The notes under the pieces were generated by a model. It saw only the letters and a list, made by a program, of their open reading frames with translations. It was not told where the DNA came from and did not search any database. This document shows positions 29,901 to 41,900 of a stretch of DNA of 64,000 nucleotides, piece by piece. The translations under genes were made by a program, and so were the position numbers. Location: NCBI GenBank assembly GCA_949316495.1, contig OX439006.1, positions 51,505,869 through 51,569,868 on the forward strand, given 5' to 3'. Numbering within the stretch: position 1 is the first letter of the stretch; each line of letters opens with the position of its first letter. This stretch comes from Amphiduros pacificus (Eukaryota; Annelida; Polychaeta; Phyllodocida; Hesionidae).

Positions 29901-32900
29901 ATATTCATATTTACCTGGCATGTTAGGCCTAAGGGAGCATTCAGTAACTATATGCTAAGCATTGGGTTTTATAATCATATTTACCTGGCATGTTAGGCCT
30001 CACCGTCCCTTCTCCAGTCACATAGCATCAAGCAATGTGTTATATAATCATATTTACCTGGCATGTTAGGTCTCACCGACCCTTCCCCAGTCACATAGCA
30101 TCAAGCAATGTGTTATATAGTCATATTTACCTGGCATGTTAGGTCTCACCGACCTTCCCCAGTCACATAGCATCAAGCAATGTGTTATATAGTCATATTT
30201 ACCTGGCATGTTAGGTCTCACCGACCCCTCCCTAGTCACATAGCATCAAGCATGCTGTCACTCACCTTGTCCAGCGTTTAGTGTTAATTAGTGGACCAGG
30301 GTCAGAGCTACACCCATCTTACTACCTCTACAGTATGTTTACTCTAATTTGTACATGTGCACCTGACCAGTGTTAGATTCTTTACAGTGTTATGATTTAT
30401 ATCTAAAGAACTAGAATGGGTATTAACTGAAGGAATCATACTTAAAATGCTCTAACAATGAGATCATACATGTGTATTATGCAATTTACAGTAAAATTTT
30501 CATATTTTGATCATTTACAAATCCCTTATGGCCAAAATATAGTTTGCTTTGTTTGACGGCAGCTGCTTTCTGTGAAATGAGAGTGGTTTATGATGTAAGT
30601 GTGATGTATATCAGTACATGACCAAGCGTCTTCTGACATACAGTCAAGACCAATCTTGATGTTCCTTGTAAGACACTGACATTAAGGATTTTGGTCACCA
30701 GCATAAAAAGGTTGACAAATCCACCAGCCATTTTTTCGTTAACTGGCACATTAAAAATATTCCTTAAAATAATTATTTTTTACTGAAATCTCGGCCAGCA
30801 CAATTTTCAGACCATTGGCTCAAAACACCTTGAGGGACACCGTGCCTGGGCTAGTTTTGAGCCCTGTAGAGGCTATAGTGTTGAGCCCTGTATTTCACGG
30901 ACTGTTCCAGTGGTGGCAGAGGCAAGTGTTGAGTCCTGTAAAGGCTAGTGTTGAGCCCTGTATGTCCTGTTCACAGACTGTTCCAGTGGTGGCAGAGGGA
31001 GTCATGCACACAAGGGATTTACAGGTTACTACACTTCATATGTAGGCTAGCAATTCACTCTCGTGATATTAAAAAAGAAACTAATACAGACACTGAAAGC
31101 TACCTATATCATAGTATTCATCAGAATACGAAAGATGAAAATCATTTCTTATACAAAATCCTGGAGATATTTCTATTGATACAAACATCAAAAGCTAACT
31201 ATATCACAATAGTCGTCAAAGATTAAAATCATTTCTAATACAAAATCCTGCATGAGATATTTCAAGACTTGCATGCATAATGTGGGTGAAACATTCACAA
31301 AGGCACAGTTTTGGATTAAAGATAAAGAGTGAATTATAAATATAATCAATTTTACATTCCTCTGCGGAGTTCTCTTCATGAGGAAGGGCCTCTTAAACAA
31401 TTCTAATTGGTTTTTTTCTTTTAAGCAATGCAGTGTTTATGGTGGTACCAATCAACTCTGATATGTTCATATGACATTTGACACAAAATAGTTTTGTGCA
31501 TTAAGAAATATTTAAGTTGATATATTGTGGATGGATGCACCAGGGATGAGGAGTAAAGATTTTAGTGGGAAGCGGGTGGAATTTTATTCTGGAACAGATG
31601 TTCCATTTGAGAAAAACCATTTTGGCTTTGTGATGAAAAAAATAAGGATATCAAGTAAACTGTAAAGATTAAAATACAGATTACAGAGTCAAAATAGTGA
31701 AAGCTTTGTTTGGTATCAGTATTTGATTTTTAGCACTTCTAGAAATCATTAAAATCTGAGTTAAAAGTGTTAAAATATCACAAAAGTCTGTGACAATGGA
31801 AACAAAGGTCAAGGACATGTTTGAGAATATGATTTGTATGAGCACATCATCTGCAGAGTTTTTGTTGACAGACGCACTCACAGATGGAGGCCAACATCAT
31901 AGCTCCCACACTGCTCAGGGGTAGGAGCTAAAAACATCTCCCACCACGTTACGTGCCAAAATAAAGATTTTCTGAAGTTTGTGTGCATGTGAAGTATATT
32001 AAGAGAAATGCTTTCTTACCAGGACCATCTAAAAAGTGAAATATATTGAAACAAGAGGTAAAATACAAATTATTAATACATTCTTAACACATGCGTTACA
32101 TAAATATATATTTTATGATAAAAAGTATTGTAAAACTTATCAACTATCTTCTTAAAACCTATCACCCATCTTAAAACCCATCACCCATGTTAAAACTTAA
32201 CAATATGCAGTCTTGTGGTATTGGTTTACTGGTAAGAATAGAAATGTGGTACATACCTTTGATAGCATAGGGTAGGTCTGGCACTGTTGGTACCACTCTC
32301 GCAGGCTTGATATCGGTGGCTAAGGGCGTCAAAGGCCCATTCACCAGTACATTTCCTGCAAAGTAAATGATTCTATTTGTTCTTGTGGTATAGATAATGT
32401 ATGGGAGGAGTGGAAGGTTAAGTGAGAGTGGAAGTGGAAGTGGAAGTGGAAGTGGAAGTGAGAGTGGAAGTGGATGTGGAAGTGGATGTGGAAGTGGATG
32501 TGGAAGTGGAAGGAATGTTAATATAGGGCTGTTTTACAACAGACATTTTCAAGAAAACTGAAGATCTCTGCCAAAAACTTTATCGTCCAAATGAATTGCC
32601 AAAGTCATAATCTCATAACCTTGGCTAATCCTTTTAATTGGTATGCAACATAAATTTTCAATAAAATTCAAGATGCTTACCAATTATGGAAGGTTAAAAA
32701 ATAAAAATGATCAAATTCCAATTTTCCCTCTAAAATGGCATATATCATGACTTTCTAGCAATATTTAAGATGGTTGCAATTTTTTAAATCATAATTCTTG
32801 AATTTCATTTCTCTGGTCCAATGGCTGTCTCAAATTTGAGGTAAATGTCACAAACCATTTCCAAACTTTAATAGGATGCATACATGGTGCGAATTTGATC

Positions 32901-35900
32901 TTGTTGTCTCTTTTAGTTTGAAAGTTATCACAATCACAAGTATTTGGAATAATGATTCACAAGCATACTGTTCTGGACCTTCCAGAATGGCGATGCATCC
33001 ATTTTGTAGGTTTGGTTTTGCCATCCTTTTCATTTTTTTACCTTCACAAGATTCAGGAAAATTGACCCAAAATTGTCCCCAACTGTAAGATGCATGCATG
33101 GTTTAAGATTTAAGAACCATATGTTCAATGACACCTAGACAACACAGACTCTGGTGATACCCCTTTTGGCGAAAAATTTTCAAGGGGGAAAAAAAATAAT
33201 TTAATTTCATATGACTATGAGTCTAATTTGCATCATTTCTGTGTTTCCTATTTATTGCTATAACTTGCCTAGGTAATGTAGGAGCTTCTGAGCCCGGGCA
33301 GACGCCTGCTCAATCTGCATGAGGTCGGGATTCTCTTCCAGAAATCCTGTGTCCACGACCCCTGTCTGGAACTGGGGATTCCTGAACACATTAATCAGGA
33401 ACGGGATGTTTGTCTGCAAATATATCATAAACATTCTCATTATCCACAAATATGGCATGACCAAAGTACTTATTATCTGTGAAAAAAATTATATAATCAC
33501 ATTTATTATCAAACAATGTTCTATCATGTCCCATGTGATCATGTAAAAAGTCAGTATTGATGAATGTGTTGAGAAAACAATGTACCAATATTACACATGG
33601 CTTATTCAATTGGAAGGTTTAACTGTTAGGTTTCCAAAAAAATTCTGGCATTCTTGTTGGGTTATAATGAGGAAAACATAGCTGTTTCATTTTAAAAGGT
33701 CAGAAATATGTTTGGCATAAAACTAAACATAGAACTGATGTGGAGTGACCGTCGCGTGGACCATATTAACAGAGAGGAGGACTGATGTGGAGTGACCGTC
33801 GCGTGGATCATATTAACAGAGAGGAGGACTGATGTGGAGTGACCGTCGCGTGGATCATATTAACAGAGAGGAGGACTGATGTGGAGTGACCGTCGCGTGG
33901 ACCATAATAACAGAGAGGAGGACTGATGTGGAGTGACCGTCGCGTGGACCATATTAATAGAGAGGTGGACTGATGTGGAGTGAGCGTCGCGTGGACCATA
34001 TTAACAGAGAGGAGGACTGATGTGGAGTGAGCGTCGCGTGGACCATATTAATAGAGAGGTGGACTGATGTGGAGTGACCGTCGCGTGGACCATATTAATA
34101 GAGAGGTGGACTGATGTGGAGTGAGCGTCGCGTGGACCATATTAACAGAGAGGAGGACTGATGTGGAGTGACCGTCGCGTGGACCATATTAACAGAGAGG
34201 TGGACTGATGTGGAGTGACCGTCGCGTGGACCATATTAACAGAGAGGAGAACTGATGTGGAATGACCGTCGCGTGGACCATATTAACAGAGAGGTGGCAA
34301 GTGATACAAATCATCAGCAGGATAATAGGACTCCTTACTTTGATACCCCTGATCCGGAACTCTGTGAGGCAGCGAATCATCTTGCGACAGGCTTTCTGGT
34401 AAGAGGTTGCATGAGCTATGACTTTGACCAGCAAGGAGTCATAGTATGGGGAAATGATGCCACCGGCGTATGTGGAAGCTCCATCCAGGCGGATCCCCAT
34501 ACCCTCTCCACACCGATATACCTGAAACACAAAACCATCATAACTACGGCTTGAACTCGGCATATATACCAGCCGGATCCCCATACCCTCTCCACACCGA
34601 TATACCTGAAACACAAAACCATCATAACTACGGCTTGAACTCGGCACTTTAATCTTCATCTTATTTGTTAAATGAAAGAACAATTTAAGTTAAGCAATCA
34701 CATATTGTACTCTGCTAGTGTCCAGGAGGATGTCATTGACAGGGTCCATATCTAGAATAGGGATATGTACCCTGTCAATGGCATCCTCCTATTAGACAGA
34801 CTAAAGATATGACAGAGAATGTCACTGACACAGTTCATTCCTCTATTCTGCCAATGTCTTGAAGGTTGTTATCGACACAGTGCATACCTCTATTCTGCCG
34901 GTATCTAGGAGGTTGTCATTGACAGGGAATATACCTCTATTCTGCCGGTATCTAGGAGTATGTCACTGACAGGGTACATACCTCTATTCTGCCGGTATCT
35001 AGGAGGATGTCACTGACAGGGTACATACCTCTATTCTGCCGGTATCTAGGAGTATGTCATTGACAGGGTACATACCTCTATTCTGCTTGTATCTAGGAGG
35101 TTGTCATTGACAGGGTACATACCTCTATTCTGCTTGTATCTAGGAGTATGTCATTGACAGGGTACATACCTCTATTCTGCTGGTATCTAGGAGTATGTCA
35201 TTGACAGGGTACATACCGTATTTACTCGTGTATAAGTCGAGGTTTTTGTCCACAAATCCTTAGTTAATGTTAGGGGGGTCGTCTTATACACGAGAGCAAC
35301 CTGTGGACGAGGATTTACGCCCAAAAATTACGAGTTTTCATTACGAACATTCTTATTTTCGAAATAACGAATATCAGACATAACGGATCGATTTAACAGT
35401 CTTATACTCGAGTAATTACGGTAAAACGTAAATATGATGTTCATATTTTCGAAATAACGAATATCAGACGCAGCAGACTGATTTTAATTGTGTTTTAAAT
35501 GATAAAGAAAGGTATTTACCCAATATTATTGGTCTATTATTTCGAAACGCTTTGTTTTGACTTTGTTCTCACTGATTCCAATTATCAGCGTTAGTTTTGC
35601 GTTTCGTCATTGTCTCCACTGCTTTGAGTCGTGTCTTCCCTTTTTGACAGAAATGCTTTCACACGTGGATCGATTTTAATTGCGTTTTAAATGATAAATA
35701 AAGGTATTTACCCAATATTATCACAAATTCGCTTTGCACGTCAAAAACAGAACAAAACCATCCATTCATTTAACATGCATTACGCAATACGAGGTCGTCA
35801 TTTTAAAGCGGGAGTGACGGGGACAAGCTCTTATTTTTGGAGCGAAAATGATCAGAGCCTACTTAGCACGCATTGAAATATTAATATATTGTGCAATGAT

Positions 35901-38900
35901 GGATCCCTGGCTTCTCCTCGTGTTGCGGACGTGAATAGCGCGACGTCACGTACATGATATTTACGTTTTACTTCATGGATAAATTCTCGACCTGCGAAGC
36001 ATAATTTGTGATAATATTGGGTGAATACCTTTATTTATCATTTAAAACGCAATTAAAATCGATCCACGTGTGAAGGTATTTCTGTTAAGAAGGGAAGACA
36101 CGACTCGACGCAACACATGGTCGCAATTTTGAAAGGCGGAAGTGACGGGAAGAGTCTCTTGTTTTTAGCGCGAAAACGATTGTTAATATATTGCGCAATA
36201 ATGGATGGTTTTGTTCTGTTCTCGACCTGCAAAGCGTAATTTGTGATAATATTATGTATATACCTTTATTTATCATTTAAAACGCAATTAAAACGTGTGA
36301 AAGCATTTCTGTCAACAGGGAAGACACGACTCAAAGCAGTGGAAACAAAACTGTGAACGCTGATAATTGGAATCAGTGAGAACAAAGTCAAAACAAAGCG
36401 TTTCGAGATAATAGACCAATAATATTGGGTAAATACCTTTCTTTATCATTTAAAACGCAATTCTCTGGCAAATCTGCAAAGTCAATGATCACATGACTTG
36501 TGAGTCACGTGGCCAATCGATCCGCTACGTCACGGACATCGTATTTACGTTTTACTTTTACTTCTATGTCTATTAAAATTATTGTTCTGTTCTCGACCTG
36601 CAAAACGTAATTTGTGATAATATTGGGTAAATACCTTTATATATCATTTAAAACATATTATTTCGAAATGCTTTGATTTGACTTTGTTCTCACTGATTTC
36701 AATTATCAGCGTTCACAGTTTTGCATTTCATCTTTGTTTCCACTGCTTTGAGTCGTGTCTTCCCTGTTGACAGAAATGCTTTCACACGTGGATCGATTTT
36801 AATTGCGTTTTAAATGATAAATAAAGGTATATACATAATATTATCACAAATTCGCTTTGCAGGTCAAGAACAGAACAAAAGCATCCATTCATTTAAGGTC
36901 TATAATCCACAATGTAAAACCGGGACAGACCTATGTTTTTTTGGCTTAAATGTGTTCAAAGTAATGTTATTTGTTAATTTAGCACAGAAAAAGTAAACTT
37001 AACCGGCTAGTATTAATTTTTTATTATTTAAATTGAACCCGTTTTAACTGTAGTTAAAACGGGTTTGACTCAGTTTTTGCAGCTGGTGACTTATATCAAG
37101 TATTTATATTTTCTTTATTTAATGTCATCCAAAGAATAATCAAGCTTTTTTGAGATATTTTAGATATAATCATGGCATAAAATATGAATTATCATTAAAA
37201 GAGTTGGGTATTTAAAAATTTCATGCAAACGAGTTTGCACGCCATGTGGGCTGTATGGGAAATACCCCCCACTGACGTCATAGCCTCACTCTCATCCTGG
37301 AATCCCCCAGAGCCGAAGGCAGTTACGGAAATATACGAGACCACACGAAGTTCTCTCCAGATGCTTCAAACCGATTGTGGATTATAGACCTTAACATGCA
37401 TTACGCAATACTAGCGTGAAAGCAAATATCGGACAGGCGGACTATTGTCTACACGTGGTTGAATATTTCTTTGTGTATTAACACGCTTTGTTTTGATGCT
37501 AAGATCGATATAAACAATAATAATTAAAAGCGATATAATGAATATCATTGGCTTTATAATACACAAAGAAATATTCTCCCACGTGTTGGTTTTGACGCTA
37601 AGATTAAGGACGTCACGTACATCGTATTACGTTCTACATCGTGGAGAAATTCTTGCGAAAAATAATTTGTGATAGTATTGGGTAAATACCTTTATATATC
37701 ATTTTAAACATATTATTTCAAAATGCTTTGTTTTGACTTTGTTTTCACTGATTTCAATTATCAGCGTTCACAGTTTTGCATCTCGTCATTGTTTCCAATG
37801 CTTTGAGTCGTGTCTTCCCTTGTTGACAGAAATGCTTTCACACGTGGATCGATTTTAATTGCGTTTTAAATGGATTGATGGTTTTGTTCTGTTCTCGAAC
37901 AATTTGTGATAATATTGGGTAAATACCTTTATTTATCATTTAAAACGCAATCAAAATCGATCCGCTCTGATATCCGTTATTTCGAAAATACGAATATCGT
38001 ATTTACGTTTTACCGTATTTACTCGTGTATAAGACGGCTAATATCTTATATTTTAAGCATATTTACGTTTCACTTTTAAAATGACCGCCAAGCTTCAGCT
38101 TAAGCTTGAATGGTAGCAGAGCCGATATCTCTTGAAAAACCAACTCGTCTTATATTCGGAAATTGTTTTTTTTCAAGTAAAATAACCTCAATTTTGGGGG
38201 GTGGTCTTATACACGAGTCGACTTATACACGAGTAAATACGGTACCTCTATTCTGCTGGTATCTAGGAGTATGTCATTGACAGGGAACATACCTCTATTC
38301 TGCCGGTATCTAGGAGTATGTCATTGACAGGGTACATACCTCTATTCTGCTGGTATCTAGGAGTATGTCATTGACAGGGTACATACCTCTATTCTGCCGG
38401 TATCTAGGAGTATGTCATTGACAGGGTACATACCTCTATTCTGCCGGTATCTAGGAGGATGTCATTGACAGGGTACATACCTCTATTCTGCTGGTATCTA
38501 GGAGTATGTCATTGACAGGGTACATACCTCTATTCTGCCGGTATGTAGGAGTATGTCATTGACAGGGTACATACCTCTATTCTGCCGGTATCTAGGAGTA
38601 TGTCATTGACAGGGTACATACCTCTATTCTGCTGGTATCTAGGAGGATGCCACTGACAGGGTACATACCTCTATTCTGCCGGTATCTAGGAGTATGTCAT
38701 TGACAGGGTACATACCTCTATTCTGCTGGTATCTAGGAGTATGTCATTGACAGGGTACATACCTCTATTCTGCCGGTATCTAGGAGTATGTCATTGACAG
38801 GGTACATACCTCTATTCTGCTGGTATCTAGGAGTATGTCATTGACAGGGTACATACCTCTATTCTGCCGGTATCTAGGAGTATGTCATTGACAGGGTACA

Positions 38901-41900
38901 TACCTCTATTCTGCTGGTATATAGGAGTATTTCATTGACAGGGTACATACCTCTATTCTGCTGGTATCTAGGAGTATGTCATTGACAGGGTACATACCTC
39001 TATTCTGCCGGTATCTAGGAGTATGTCATTGACAGGGTACATACCTCTATTCTGCCGGTATCTAGGAGTATGTCATTGACGGGGTACATACCTCTATTCT
39101 GCTGGTATCTAGGAGTATGTCATTGACAGGGTACATACCTCTATTCTGCCGGTATCTAGGAGTATGTCATTGACGGGGTACATACCTCTATTCTGCTGGT
39201 ATCTAGGAGTATGTCATTGACGGGGTACATACCTCTATTCTGCCGGTGTCTGGGTGAAAGTTTTTGGCTGGATCTTCTGTGGTCATTCTGCATTGTATAG
39301 CATATCCCTGCACACTAATGACCTCTTGGGACAACTCCAAGTCTTTCAGAGAACTCCCCTCTGCTATCAAGATCTGAGATCCTACGATGTCAACTCTGTA
39401 GAAAATATAATAAAATATTTCAGAAAGACACTCCAGATATAAATAGACCTACATGAAAAAGAACAAAAAGGTGTGATGTGGATTTGTTTCTACCATTCAG
39501 CTATTGTGTGTATCTTTCCAAGCAAATAGTTCTATTATTGCATGTAAATCATATTGGCTTGAATATATTTTCTGAGATATAGCACCAACAACTTGATTGA
39601 ATTCAGTAACTAAAGATGGACAAGACCCAATGTGCAGCTCAGAGGAAATAGATGTGATGTTTCTAAACATTTTCTTGATCTTATTTTTGAGTAGCTAAGA
39701 AATCCACCCAGTAGTTTTGGTAGGGAGAAGATCAAGTTCGACAGACAAGTGGACAGAACATGTCCCTATCTTACGACATCACTTTTGATAACTTACAAAG
39801 TCAGCACACTAATCAGAATTACCCTGTGACTTCCTCCGTGACGGTATGTTCCACCTGCAATCGTGCGTTGACCTCCATGAAGTAATGGTTGCCTGCGTTG
39901 TCCACCAGGAACTCCACGGTTCCTGCGCTGTAGTAGCCCACGTGTTTGGCAATCTTGATGGCATCGTGGGTGAGTGTTTCTCTCAGCCCGGCTGGCAGTC
40001 CCGTAGCTGGGGCGACCTCTATCACCTTCTGGTGCCGACGCTGTACAGAACAGTCACGCTCAAACAGGTGGATCACGTTGCCCTGCTTGTCCCCTGCAAC
40101 ACACCCAAGCCACTAACATTAAATCAACATAATTGTTGTTGTTGTTGTTGTTGAAAACTGTCTATATTTAAAGTAAAACTGAAACATGAAGAATAACATG
40201 AAAAATGCCTTCATTGTTTGTGATACAGTCATTTATTGCACAAAGATAAAATCTAAATATATATATGTGCTATACCTAAAATTTGCACTTCTATGTGTCT
40301 GGGCTTGACGATGAATTTCTCAAGGAAGACATCGCCATTGCCAAATGCTGCCCTGGCCTCCGACGTGGCTCGCTCAAATGATTCTTTCACATCCTGCAGA
40401 TAAACACAATGTGGAGATCATCATACATCCTGAACAGATACTCAAAATAATGCATTATGCTAATTCAGTGGTGACAGAAAATCCTGATTTAAATAAAATC
40501 ATATCATATGTCGCTTGATAAATAAGAACCTCTGATTTGTGGTTATATTCACAATTATCATTATTTGCAAGAAATGCTAAAATGATATTTATTATTTGCT
40601 TTTAGGGTGATGGTGAATGATAAATAAAATGATCATCTATATGTACACATATGTTAAGATTACTTATTTGTACTGTACATTATCTAAAATTCGTGTCTGA
40701 GTCACGAGTCAGATTTGGCCTGGGAAATTGAGATTTTTCAAATTTATGTAATTAAATAAAATATTTGTTTGTGAAAAATCCTTGTTTGTACTTCACATCT
40801 TCAAAACCCTAATACCAGGCTGAACCACACTAAGTCATATTTATAATAAATGAAATGAAATTAAATTATCATATCAAATCAAACACTGTAAATTTGATAT
40901 ACTTTAATGGGAAAAAAATTCTTTTTTTCAACAGGTTTGGCCAATATTGACAACTCCTAATAGCCCATAAAGAGTACTTTGATTGTCTGATATGTGAAAA
41001 GCACAACTTCAGAATGAGATTTTTCAATTGTTTAAATTTCAAAGGACAATTTAACTCATAAGGTGCTCCTTTCACAGAGTAATATCCCTTAATATGGTCC
41101 TTCATTTTTTGTTTATCAGATAAGCCAATCTGAATTTATTCTGATATAGAAAGTCTATCTATTTCAACCCTTGAGTCATTTCATCCAGACTTATCACTTG
41201 GAATCAATTTTCAGGAAAGATGTTATTTTTGTGTCTCATCTCGAGGCATTGAATGCTGTAAATTGATAGTTTTGTAAAAATAAAATCTATAATCTCGATT
41301 AAATGACTATAATGCAATAATGAGTGAGCCTTGTTTGAGTAAGTGGAGGGTGGCCTCACCTCGAGCTTGTTGACTCTCCTCATGCCCCTGCCGCCACCCC
41401 CATAGGCCGCCTTGAAGATGACCGGTAGTCCATTCTTCTGACAGAACTCGTAGGCTTCCTCTGCGGATGACACGGGACCGGGGGTACCCGGCGAGATCGG
41501 TAGCCCTACAGACACATAATAAAACTCTCAGAATTTCTGACTCTTGATGTTGACTGGATTTGACATGCCGTATATGAATGACTATATCCATGTTGTAGTC
41601 ACGGAACATCGATAGATTAGTAATCCTTTTTGATAAAAAAAACCCCAAAAAACAAAACCAAAACAAAAGCTGCATTTTGAAATAAAATGTTTTTTCCGTA
41701 TTTTACGCATAATGTTGATTTTTTTTTTCTGATGGTTTATACTGGGATTATTATCACTTTTTTGGCTGATAAACAAATGTCAAACTCTGCCAATGATGTA
41801 TTTTTCTCTAATTTAATATAATGTATAAAGCATGCACTGAACAGGCCATCCTCCTGTTGACATCAACCAAGCAGTGTTTTGGTGATGAACAATATGAGTC

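Larger units (their letters stand above)
34697..39232. repeat. 48-bp minisatellite carrying copies of the adjacent PC splice donor
   Basis: A 48-bp unit (CCTCTATTCTGCCGGTATCT, AGGAGTATGTCATTGACAGG, GTACATAC) repeats about 8 times before 35215 and 20-21 times after 38243, with degenerate copies at 34697-34840. In PC sense each reads GGCAGAATAGAG|GTATGTACC, identical to the genuine exon end plus donor at 39233. Every unit carries an in-frame TAG ten codons after the donor. Confidence 0.96.

Noticed and set aside
33808-33999. Open frame in the 47-bp minisatellite on the - strand
   Set aside because: Pure repeat translation inside a PC intron.
34189-34683. 164-codon frame across the PC exon at 34339
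   Set aside because: It merges a real exon with the duplicated acceptor block and the 47-bp minisatellite. Only 34339-34521 is supported as the exon; the duplication is reported separately.
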